Below, in pieces: positions 23,027 to 33,423 of a DNA stretch of 64,000 bases (positions within the stretch are counted from its first letter, which is position 1; every line of letters starts with the position of its first letter). Position numbers and translations under genes: made by a program. The stretch is from NCBI GenBank assembly GCA_024138015.1, contig JAMXBB010000010.1:47234024-47298023 (forward strand). The letters run 5' to 3'. The DNA comes from Lumnitzera littorea. Lineage: Eukaryota > Streptophyta > Magnoliopsida > Myrtales > Combretaceae. The notes under the pieces are model-generated. The model saw nothing but the letters and a program-made list of their open reading frames with translations, did not search any database and had not been told where the DNA came from.

Positions 23027-23725
23027 TTACAAATAAGGATTTTTTTTCAAAAAATATTATAGAAAAGGGCTTGTTTAAAAAAAAAAATTACAAATATAAT
23101 ATACTAAAGGTATATCAAGTGAACGTACTTTCAGTCTCTTATGATTTTTTATATTAAAGATGGATACGTTTTCAATATAATTCATTATAACTAAAGATTG
23201 AATGCGTATGCAGTGAATGTACTTTTAGTATATTATTTATATAAAACCCAATTCGAGTAATCAGAGCCCATTTTTACTTATACCAATTTCTAAAATTTTC
23301 AAAATATAGAGAAAAATAAAAAAAAAGCTATAGTTGGAATACCAAACCCTTTCCTAACGCTAGTATATATTATTAATAGGTAACAATTTATAACTTATAT
23401 GAATTTTATTTATTTAATTTTTTTTGTTATCTTAGTAATAATAGACATTATTCAATATTTTTTTTAAGAAAAAAATTTATTAGTTAATGACGTAAATTTT
23501 ATAATTATAGATATACCATAAATTGTGTAAATTATTAATATTTGATGAAAATATATTTTATGTTGTCTAAATTTAGGAATTTTTTGTGTTGCGATACATA
23601 AGTTATACGAATATAGATTTCGTAATTATAAATGTACTGTAAATTATTAATAATTAATGAAAATATATTTTATATTATATAAAATTAGGAATATTTTTTG
23701 TATTGCGATATATATATTTGGCATT
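23027..23725 (+). repeat. Left terminal inverted repeat of the Mutator-like element
   Basis: Pairs with the complement of 25828-26266. It contains three imperfect palindromes (about 23103-23135, 23154-23179, 23189-23235) built on (C)TAAAG...CTTTAG. The inner part is tandemly duplicated: about 23491-23612 and 23613-23722 are similar, while the right arm has a single copy. Confidence 0.7.
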
Positions 23726-23985
23726 TTTATTATGTTAGGTCAAATTAAAAAGTCAATGTTAAGTATTTGTGTTGGTAACGCGGCTTAACAAGATAACTAA
23801 GTGCATTTTGGAAAGTTGTCGCTTGATATGTAGATAACATTTTTTATTTCATCTAAATATTTGGTTTATTGTGGTATTACTAGGGTACAAATAGTAGATT
23901 ACGTAAAAGTAATTATCTATATGAATGGAAATATAGTAAAAGGTAGTTGATATACTAAACTTATTTGTATGTGATCGTAGGATAG

Positions 23986-24525
23986 ATGGAGCCGAGACCG
24001 ATTGATCTATGTGTACTTGCGAGGCAAACTAGTTACCGTTCACAAGCTATCTGAGAGGGCAAGGTGAGTAATGTCATTATTATTTACAACCAATTCCTTT
24101 ATTAACAATGTATTACTTGCTAACTTAATTGAATGTTTATTTAGGAAGCGACATATGCACTATAAGTGTGGCGCAGTGAGATATCATTACGCAAGGATGA
24201 GTGGGATATCCCTATTTATCCTAGGATAGAGCCGTATATATGGGAGGCTGGATTCTGGGGAGTTGCATAGCACTCATTTATTATATTGGATTGGCATTTG
24301 ATTATAACACTTATCGAGAGATAGAAGCCTGAGATACACATGTTCTACCTACCCACTAAAGAGGCGACTATCACACTACAGGACGTTAAGGTCCAACTTG
24401 GACTTCCAATTGAGGGGTTCGTAATGGCGGAGCGAACAAAGACAAATGATGAAGAGAGCTGGTTAGGCAGTGTAGCCTCTACTTATTTTGAAAAGACTCT
24501 CTACTTTCTTCTAATAAGCTTGTAG
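23986..24525 (+). pseudogene. Plant mobile domain (PMD, MAIN-like) protein fragment
   Basis: A first exon-like piece starts MEPRPIDLCVLARQTSYRS (23986-24063) and ends at a GTGAGT donor. An acceptor TTTAG lies at 24144. The next piece reads GFWGVA, ILDWHLIITLIER, then MFYLPTKEATITLQDVKVQL GLPIEG (about 24250-24420, split here for length), the hallmark of the plant mobile domain found in MAIN/MAIL proteins and in many plant transposons. In-frame stops interrupt it (for example at 24051 and just before KPEIHMFY). The domain is cut off near 24500 by fusion with the opposing transposase fragment. Confidence 0.78.
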
Positions 24526-24535
24526 CCTCTACTTA
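24471..24535. repeat. 15-bp direct repeat at the fusion point of the two gene fragments
   Basis: TGTAGCCTCTACTTA occurs perfectly at 24471-24485 and 24521-24535, where the PMD frame ends and the transposase fragment begins. It looks like a deletion or filler scar. Confidence 0.7.
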
Positions 24536-24547
24536 CAACTTTATTGT

Positions 24548-25495
24548 TTCTTTTTACGATAAATAGTGTATACATTCGGTTTCAAAATGTCTACATGAAA
24601 ATCATAGTGGTTCCTTAGGTGGAATGACTTAACTGCATTTATGAGATCCTTCTTTGTATTGAAACATATACTGACATTCAAGTCATTAAAGTTGATGGTG
24701 TTACTGCACATTTCATTAACATCTCTTTCAAATGTTGCATAGCCATTGTCATCATACTGGCTGTTGTAAAATGGGACATGATCTTTGATAAGCCTATCAA
24801 CAGGTTCGTTTATTTATGAAAAGTCTTCAAACTGCCTACTTGACAATACTTCACCAGTTCGCTCGTATGGCCTGTTAGGGCCATCGCCATGAAGTATCTG
24901 GACTGACATACTACTCCCGCCAATATATGGTCTCACTCAGACCTCTCTCAAATCCTCAGCATAGTCATCTTCGAGGCCAACATCGTCTTTATCACCATCC
25001 TCATCATTCTCATCACCATCCACATCTGCCGCATTCTCCTTATCATTGACATTTATATTCATATGCATTCTCTCTACATATGAATCATAAGACTCTCCAT
25101 GTTCGATAAAGGGACTCAATGCTTTATCAAGTTGCTCTTCTATGATATTTACATACTTGTACTTAAAGAAATCCATGTACGGTTTATTTGATTGAGCTAT
25201 ATTTGTTTACTCCGCACCGGTCATTGTTGAATGCACATTGGGATCCAAAAGGGTTGGATTGTTTGGCTTATGTATCTTATACTCATTCTGGGCACTCGAT
25301 TCGCCAATATGCCTTATATACACTTCTTGAATACTTCGTTTCCTAAAAGACTCTACCACTCAATAAAATTCTCAACATCCTCATCATCTCTAATGGCCAT
25401 CAACTTGTAGAGAACTTCAGCATTATGGAAAAAGAGACATCTGTGCGCAAGTTCAACACCACTCGAGTCAACTCTAACACATCCACAAATTCTCT
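24548..25495 (-). pseudogene. MuDR-type transposase N-terminal fragment
   Basis: Minus-strand reading gives CVRVDSSGVELAHRCLFFHN (about 25490-25430), then an acidic linker (24937-25176, Asp/Glu-rich). Next come DHVPFYNSQYDDNGYATFER-like sequence and, at 24690-24548, FNTKKDLINAVKSFHLRNHY. This order (N-terminal PB1-like part, acidic linker, MuDR DNA-binding start) is that of plant MURA transposases. The zinc-finger and DDE catalytic parts are absent. Stops are present at about 25360 and elsewhere. Confidence 0.72.
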
Positions 25496-25827
25496 AACTG
25501 AAATGAGAAAAGTTTGAATCCTTCCTAATTTTCAATTTCTTAATGGGCTCTCTATCATACTCTAGCCCCCAGTTACCCATTACTATATTTTTGTTCATAT
25601 ATATAATAACTTTCATGTAATCTGCTATTATGTACACACTGAGCGACAACTTTACAAAATGCACTTAATTATCTCGATAAGCTGCATCGTCAACACAATT
25701 ACCTAGCTTTAACTTTCTAATTCGACTTAACACAATAAAAAACACAAAAAAAAAATATATATATATATATAGATATATATATATACACATACAACAATTT
25801 CCACTTACATTCCAATATTATTCATAC

Positions 25828-26266
25828 CCACGTTCGTATAACTTATCTACTGCAATACAAAACAATCTTAAATTTATACAACATACAATAAATTTTTATG
25901 AAATATTAATAATTTATACAACTTATGGTATATCTACGATTACGAAATTTACGTAATAACGTCACAATTTTTTTTTCTAAAAATAAAAATTGCATAATGT
26001 TGATTATTAATATAGGCAAGAATGAGCTGTGGTTGCGCTAATTGGGATATTTATACCTAGCCTATTGAAGGAGTATGTATTGCATACGCCTTCAGTTATA
26101 ACTAATTACACTAAAGGCGCATCCACTGCATGTGCCTTCAATGTAAAAAACATAAGTAACTGAAAGTACATTTATTTGATACGCCTTTAGTATACCATAT
26201 TCATATTTTTTTAAAAAAAATTAGCCCTTTTCTGTAATATTTTTCAAAAAATAACCCTTATTCGTA
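25828..26266 (-). repeat. Right terminal inverted repeat of the Mutator-like element
   Basis: Complement aligns with the left TIR from 23027 inward. Three clear palindromic modules at 26064-26097, 26109-26142 and 26158-26192 share a GAAGGCGTATGC-like arm. Confidence 0.72.
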
Positions 26267-26704
26267 TAAAAATAGCTTCCTCTAACACTCTAAGGGGGCT
26301 TGAACGACCCATTTCTTTAAAGTAGGTGGCGACCACTACTAACAAGTGATCTTTCTACCAAGTTAAGTCTAAGAGAGCTTGCAAAGAAATTTTTATATGT
26401 ATATATTTTAATTTTCCTACATTTTTTTCTTTCTTTTAATTTTTCAAATTATTTATTTATTTATTTTAAAATATTTTATTTTATTGATTTTTTAAAATAT
26501 TTTTTTGTATTTAATTATTTATTTATTTTAATATTTTATTATATTATTTATTTAATAAAAGTATTTAGACAACTAAGATGGTGCTACATACCTAGATTTC
26601 ATTTTTTTTTCATAATTTTCATGTATTTTCCTTTTTAAAATTTATTGAATTTTTCCATTTTTTATTAAATTGATATAATTTTTGTAATTTTATTATACTA
26701 TATA
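26267..26704. other. AT-rich spacer
   Basis: Runs of ATTTATTTATTTT and poly-T. No feature seen. It precedes the TGTAATAGCC start of a long LTR. Confidence 0.4.
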
Positions 26705-27495
26705 TGTAATAGCCGGGATGTTATTTATTTGAAAATAATATATTATTCTACAAATTTACATTTCTTTAAAAAAAAAGATTTAAGTTGTTATTCTTTTTAA
26801 AAAGATTTAAGTTGTTATTTTAAAAACAATGACACTTGTGTAATTAACAAGCCAAAAACATCCTATCATACTTATTTCAAAAAACTCACATTCTCCTCCC
26901 TCTCTTTCTTCTCTCTTTCCTTTTCCACTTATCTTTCATTTCTTTCCTAGTTTTCTCTCTTCTACTTAATATATTTTCTCTTTTCTTCACTTTCTATCAT
27001 GTTTAAGATAAGACGTCAAGGAAATTTTTTTCTTTTGGATTTTTTTTTTTCTCTTTGTTTTCATCTTTTTGTCATAAAGCTCTTATTGAGGTTTTGATGG
27101 AAAACCTTACAATTAGAGAAGTTATGGTTAAAAAGAAGAAAAGAAAGGAATTTTTGGTATGTTTTGTTGTGTATTTCACCTTTTCTCAAAAAAGTTAATA
27201 TCTTGTTCTTGTTTTCTTTCAATTTTTGACTTTTTTTGTTGGTTAGGTTGTTGCATCCTTCTAATGTAGAAGGAAAACAAGATGTTGGAGTAAACTATTT
27301 GACATTTCTAATGTTTGAGAGTATATTTTTGCGAATGCGATGATGAAATAAAAGAAAAAGAATTGATGAATTTGCTGTGTTAGTTGAATCTAATGGTGAA
27401 ATTTTTGTTAGGGCAAGTTAAGGGTTATAAAAATTTTATAAAATTCTACAAAACTTATAAAGTAACTCAAAAAGTAGCTTAAGGAGTTACTTAGA
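26705..27495 (+). repeat. Long LTR, family D copy 1, first part
   Basis: Starts TGTAATAGCCGGG and aligns with 62963-63765, sharing for instance two AAAAAGATTTAAG units, GGCACTTTTGTAATTA-like sequence, GAAGTTATG and the TTCTTGTTTTCTTT run. The family sequence that follows 63765 in that copy is found at 45405 here, so this LTR seems split by the material between about 27495 and 45405. Confidence 0.55.
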
Positions 27496-28327
27496 TTTTG
27501 GTTCAAAGAATATAAGTGACATCATAGAAAATTAACTAAATAATTGGAATAAAGAAAACAAAATAATAAAAGTAAGATTGAGGTAAGAAAAGTAAATAAT
27601 AGTTATGTGAGGAACAAGGAGATCTTTTACACCCTTAAATATAAATAAGCTTGTTAGAAAACCCTAAGACTCTTTTACTTCAATGTGTATTATAGAGTCT
27701 TCTCCAAGTGAACCCCAAGAGCAAGGTTAAGGTAAAGTAATATCTAAGTAATTCTTTCAATTTCAACAATTGAATCATGCTTTTCATTGACATTAAGGAG
27801 TGTTGCAACTTTAGGAAGCATGTATTTTGAGTTTTACAAAGCGAAGTAGGGAAAAGAGTGAAACCTAATTCGAGAAGCAAGTCATTAGTTATTGTTGGAT
27901 TTGAGTTTGTATTGTTGTTTTGATTAAGAGTAGTAATCGTTTGTAATCTTAGGAGAGTCATTTGAGCATCTTGTGGCATAGATTTCAATTGCTTTGCAAT
28001 CCCTAGTGCAAGATATGTATTGTTCTTATTTATTGATTTTGATTTCATAATTGAGGATCAGAACACATCTAAATGTTCCTAATTGTCATTGTGGTATAAA
28101 GAGTCTAAACCTAGGGTAAATTTAGAATGATTGATGTGTTGGAATCATTAGGGATGGATTAAGGAAGATTAGAATAAAAAAAGAGAAAAAGATGGAACAC
28201 GGGGTGAAAACCACAACCGTGGATCTATCTATGCTCCTCTTGTCAAGAACTTTGGCTGAAGTGAGGAAAAGAAACTTTTAGGTAAAGAAGATTATGCCCT
28301 AAGACCACAGCTATGGACCTTGGCTAT
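27496..28327 (+). repeat. Unresolved LTR-like sequence, possibly a second family D copy
   Basis: No coding frame of note. It lies between the first part of D copy 1 and the B block. With 44007-45400 it may form one nested LTR; a shared CACAACC(A/G)TG.(A/T)C phrase (about 28215 and 44168) hints at this but is not proof. Confidence 0.3.
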
Positions 28328-28486
28328 TGTAATCCCAAATGGAGCCTAATAGAATTGCTTAAAATCTTCATATTATATGTGCACCCATGATACAAAAATT
28401 ACTTTACAAGTTAAAGTTTGTAAGACTCTAAATAATTAGTATCTAAGGCTTCATATTTTTAATTTATTGACTTAGTGTAAAATATA
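28328..28486 (-). repeat. LTR family B copy 1, terminal part (outer piece)
   Basis: Minus-strand LTR end (complement starts TGTAATCCC). It is continued by 33424-36976; the two halves are separated by LTR B copy 2. Five-base flanks ATATA at 28482-28486 and 33424-33428 mark the insertion. Confidence 0.75.
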
Positions 28487-28910
28487 TATAAACCCCATAA
28501 ATTTAACATTTTGAGTGTAGAGTTGAATTCAAGTGTTACAGATAATTTTCCTATGTCAACAAAATCAATAAATTTAAAATTGATTAAACTTTCAATTACG
28601 AAACCTAAAATGAATATGAAAAACATTAATATACTACTCAAATCTTTAATCGTGTATGAAAACCTTAAACCCTATATATATGTAAATACAAGAAATGGAA
28701 CTCAAACCTGATAAAAACCCTAGAACATTAAACTTATAAATATACAAATTTAATCACATGGTGATAAAACTTTAATTGGGTATAATTATCAATCAACATA
28801 CTTAATCATGTAAAATCGCTAACGAATGAGTAAAGATAACTCCTAAATATTAACAAGCATAAAGAGTAACAAATTTATTTACAAAATTAATAAGATTAAG
28901 AATATTATTT

Positions 28911-28934
28911 TATATATATATATATATATATATA
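28911..28934. repeat. (TA)n microsatellite
   Basis: 24 bases of alternating T and A inside LTR B copy 2. Confidence 0.9.
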
Positions 28935-30616
28935 AGTTAGTATTATATTGATTTAACTATTTGAATTTCATCTTATTACATATTTTATTTTTATGTAATA
29001 TATAATAAATATTAATTTCATATCTTGTAATTCTCTTCATAATTATTTATTTTATTCTTCCAAATATTATTTATGGGATTAGAAACATTTGAAGAAAAGT
29101 CAAAAAGTATTCTATTTAATAAATTATTTATTTCTTTATCCTTTCCTTTTTCTTTATCTTTTTTCTTTTTATCTTCTTTTTCCCTTTCCAATTTATGGTT
29201 TCCATATGTACATGTAATATCACATTTGAAATTTTGACTAAATTCAAATATGTCATTTTCACCATTTTATCTTTTTATCTTTTTCCCTTTTCTTTTTCTT
29301 TTTCTTTTTTCCTCTCTCCCTTTACTGTCGGATCTAGAAAACTCTACAAATTTCTTTCTTTTTTTAATTCAAAATTTAAAAACAAATCAATTCCTTTCTC
29401 CTAATTTAGGGCCAACACACTTTCTCTCTCTCTTTTCATCTTCTTCCTTTTTGTTTCTCTTCATTTTTCTCCAACCACCATTCAAATGAAACTCCCCCAA
29501 TTTACTACATATTCTCTCATCATTTACTTTTAGTTTCAAAAAGGAATAGATAGCTACAACTTGAAGAACTCCAAAGATCAAATCAATAAAGATTTCCTTT
29601 ATGTATTTCAATTTTCCTTTATAATTTAAGTTTGTCTATTTTCTTTCTATGCTCATATGTATTTTAGTATTGTGTATATTAGAAAAACAAATAGTAAGAG
29701 TTATATGTATTTCGACATCTTTGTAATAGAAATTCTACGTAAATTTGATTACATGTATACAATTTTTATTCTTTATAGTGATTTTTATACTTAGATATGT
29801 AAATATAAACCCATATGTATATATATGTTATATAAACTTAGTTATATATATATAGGTACATGTACATACATACAATACTAGGTATATTTACTTTATCATA
29901 TACTTATATGAAATATAGTATAAAGTAGTATAAATACATATACATAAATAAGCAAGAAAATATAAGAATACATCTATGTATATGCACCTATGTGTATACT
30001 TTAATATTTAAATAAATATACATATAGGATTCTTTAAGTATTTATATGTATGTATATATATATATATGTATACCAAGAAATACATATATATATGTATATT
30101 TGTATCTAATTTTATTAAAAATAGATTAAGAAAACATAAATATATACATATATGTACATGTATAAATATACATATAGTATTAGTATAATATAAGTATAAA
30201 TACATGTACATATCTAAAAGATACAAGTGTGAACCGTGACTCTTAAAGGAGAATTAGGAGCTAATTTCAATATTTATTAAATTATAATAATATATATGTA
30301 TATATATTAATATTACAAAATTAGAAAAACATAAAAATTAAAAGATTAAGAATTCGTAATGTAGGCCAATAAGAAGCTACCACGTCACCTCTCCTAATTT
30401 TTAGATTGAAACCACAAAATTATAAAAAAAAAAGGAAAATAATAAAAATTAATCAATTAGAAAATTACAATTATAACAAACATTAACCTAATTAGTAATT
30501 TAAGCTTAAAGTGAAGACATAAAGAAATTGTTGTAAAATCTCAAAAATAAAATATTTTAAAAATATATAATTTAGAAATTAATTAAGTCATAAAATAATA
30601 AAAAAAAGCCTAAAAT

Positions 30617-31754
30617 CTGAAGAACACTAGCCTAAACTCGAGAAGGGAGGGAGGGGGTGCAAATTGAGTATAGATGACAAATTACAATTTGTTTCAAAAT
30701 TAATCGCTAAATGTAATAATGAGTATAATTAAGATAATGATAAAATAATAATAAGTTCGGAAATTAAAAGTGATAGGGATAAAAAAAATCAAATCCGAAT
30801 TTAACGTGGAGTTCAAACCATCCCCTAGTCTCCACAGATACATAATGCCTTCAACTGAAAACTTTACACCACTTTATTGATTTCTCAATCCAAGCTCCAA
30901 AAGTTACACAAGCACAAACTTGATCACACAAGTTTCACACTCATAACTCTCAACACAATTCACAATCTATACTCACAACACAAAAACTCAATCTCAAGAA
31001 TTATTGGTGTAGTAATTTTAACTCTCAATATTTTGCAACTAATAGCTTACAAGCACTATACTTCAAATCATTATAAATATTAGCAAATTAGGTTACAAGT
31101 GACAATGAGAATAATAGACAATAAGAGTATAAAGTAATGTTAAAATATTGCAGCAAAAGATCAGTTCTTCTTTGTCCTTAATTAGGTTGTTGAGCATTTA
31201 TATCATCCCATTCAATTCTTCTCGTTATAGTGCATTAATTGCTCCAACGGCTAGTTGAATCAGATTTACCGGCATGCTGATGTACCTTATTATTACCGAT
31301 AAGCTAGTAACAAATTCCACTGATCAAAAGTAATTCCATCTCCTTATCTAGGCCACTTTACTGTCAAGCTGGTAGTACTCCGAAGCAGTCTATCCGGTAG
31401 GCCAAATATCACCTAAAGAAACTTTTAACACACAACAAATAAATATACTTTGTAATCTAACTTTAAGATCATTTGATCACCACTCAAAAGATTAAATTTC
31501 TTGTAAACATAATTGATATATTTAATCATTAAGAAAATTAATTGATCTTATTCAATTACCTCAATTTAATCAAATAATATTTAGTTTAATCATCCACTTG
31601 TTTTGCTCTCTTTAAAAACAATATGTTTAGATTTATACTTTTTGTTTTATTCTCATCAAAATCAACATGCTTAATTATACACTTTTTTGTTTTGTTCTCA
31701 TCAAAATCAAATAATAAACCCTAGGTTCAACAAGATAATAAATAAAAACATATG
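30617..31754. mobile_element. Unclassified 1.14 kb insertion in LTR B copy 2
   Basis: Absent from LTR B copy 3 at the homologous point. Flanked by GCCTAAAAT (30608-30616) and GGCTAAAAT (31755-31763), a 9-base duplication with one change. Near its left end is a purine run AAGGGAGGGAGGGGG (about 30643-30657). Further in is AATTTAACGTGGAGTTC, a phrase reminiscent of a widespread unclassified plant repeat. No coding frame, no clear terminal repeats. Confidence 0.6.
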
Positions 31755-33423
31755 GGCTAAAATAACTAAATTCGTCACATTTTCAGTCCATAATGAAAGA
31801 TATAAGTTCTAACATCTAAAACAAACCTCGCTATGTGAAAATGCATTTAAAAACAATAAAAATTAACTATAAAATCATAAAAATCAGAGTTAGAATAAAA
31901 AAATTATACGTGATTAAAAATTTAAGATAAACAAAAAAAAATAGGTAGAATAACTAAGTTAATTAGTCTTATAAACTAATAATCAGAATAAACCTTTATA
32001 ATTATTTACAAATATATTTTCTATTTACCCCAATAAATAAGTTAAGCCATGTCCGTACCATATTTGTATTATAGTAAGAAATTAGGCAAAGTACAATAGA
32101 TATCTAGATAGTTGAGAAGCCTAACTTTTCCAAATATTTATAAGTTTTATTATCTTTTAGGTACTCAATTGTCAAGTTTTAAACATCCCAAAGGCCTATA
32201 AAAATGAGCATTAATCTAAGTGAGGGAGTTTTAATGACTTACTATCCGCTTATGTTTGATACTTACTTAATGTTTTGCTGATTGTTATTGCTTGTATGTT
32301 TGAATGGCTGTTTTGCCCGTCTGCTATCATTCATATGATCACCTTCTTAAACTGGTAAATATAAATATCTAACCAAAATAACTTATTATATTTGTCACGT
32401 GTTTATGACTTAACTAGTATACTTATGGAGAGTGCTAGTTTTGCAAATTTTTTATAAAAGTATTTTTGGAAACGTTTTCCTAATTTTAAACAGATTCTTA
32501 TATGATTTCTATGAAGGCTCGTAGCTCCTATTGATGATATTTTTACCATTGAGGTAAAACTAACATGGTATCTCCAATTAATAGCGAGAGGACTCGCATA
32601 GTTGTGTCTGTTGGGCCTTGGATGTGATTTATTCATGGTAGATGGCCCTAGTTGGGGTCTACCTATTTAGATTATTATTTCTTTTTTGGCTAAGGTAATA
32701 GTTGAGTATCGTTTAGAGGGATGATGCCCCCAAGCAGCCTCATGCAGTTAAGATGAGGAGCCTTATGTAGGTAAGTATGAGAGATAATCGACGTATAGAC
32801 AACGTAAATCTACACCTTCCATAGTTCCAGACTTCTATGAATGTGTTTGTTACATTCACTGCGTATGATTCATTTTGTTTGTTGATAGACTTATACGTAT
32901 GATAATAATGTTTGATAACTTGCTTGAATGGTAATGGTAAGGAGCAAACTCACTGAGCTATAGTTTGCTTATTCCTCTATAACTTCTTTTGCAGGTTTGT
33001 TTAAGTTAAGATTGGGATAAATCACGAATGCAAAGTGTAAATCAATGATGTGTATGATAATGTTAGAGTTAATTGAGAAAATGTATAGCTGGTATAGAAA
33101 CATCTTTTGTAGAAAGTATTTATATGCTAGGGTTTTGTATAATTTGGTATTTCTTATCATTTATTAAATTAACTTACCTTATCTTATTATTTGGTAAGAG
33201 ATACCGATTCTCTAGGGTTTTGATATATTATGAAATATCAAATATCCATAGTTATTTATATTTTACAATAAGTTAATAAATAAAAAAAAAATTGGAAACC
33301 TTAGTAATTAATTATTTAGAGTCTTATAATTTCTGATTCGCAAGGCGATTTTCATATCATAGGTGTACATGTGATATGAAAATTTTAGATAATCTTAATA
33401 AGTCTCCCCTTAGGGCTACAACA

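Larger units (their letters stand above)
23027..26266. mobile_element. Mutator-like element with long TIRs, non-autonomous, carrying plant mobile domain and MuDR fragments
   Basis: The left end (from about 23027, ACAAATAAGG...) and the complement of the right end (to about 26266, ACGAATAAGG...) align for roughly 450-580 bases, as in Mutator-like elements. The interior holds two convergent broken genes: a plant mobile domain protein on the plus strand and the N-terminal part of a MuDR-type transposase on the minus strand. The catalytic transposase region is missing, so the copy cannot move itself. The exact outer boundary and 9-bp duplication were not resolved. Confidence 0.75.
28487..33423 (+). 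repeat. LTR family B copy 2, solo LTR nested in copy 1
   Basis: Starts TATAAACCCC (TG changed to TA; other copies read TGTAAACYCC) and ends GGGCTACAACA. It matches copy 3 (36977 onward) in the same orientation across its length, for example the CTACCAC(G/A)TCA segment at 30377 and 38657. A 1.14 kb foreign insertion (30617-31754) interrupts it. It is flanked by a perfect ATATA duplication. No internal retrotransposon coding region lies beside it, so it is a solo LTR. Net length about 3.8 kb. Confidence 0.75.

Noticed and set aside
24937..25176. Independent acidic minus-strand gene
   Set aside because: It is the linker region of the decayed MuDR-type transposase, flanked by further transposase motifs in the same direction.
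29195..29611. Overlapping Phe/Leu/Ser-rich and Lys/Glu-rich open frames
   Set aside because: Low-complexity pyrimidine tract inside LTR B copy 2, reading as hydrophobic on one strand and charged on the other.
28328..33423. A 5 kb element with 160-base inverted ends
   Set aside because: The left 159 bases belong to copy 1 and the rest to nested copy 2, as shown by the ATATA flanks.
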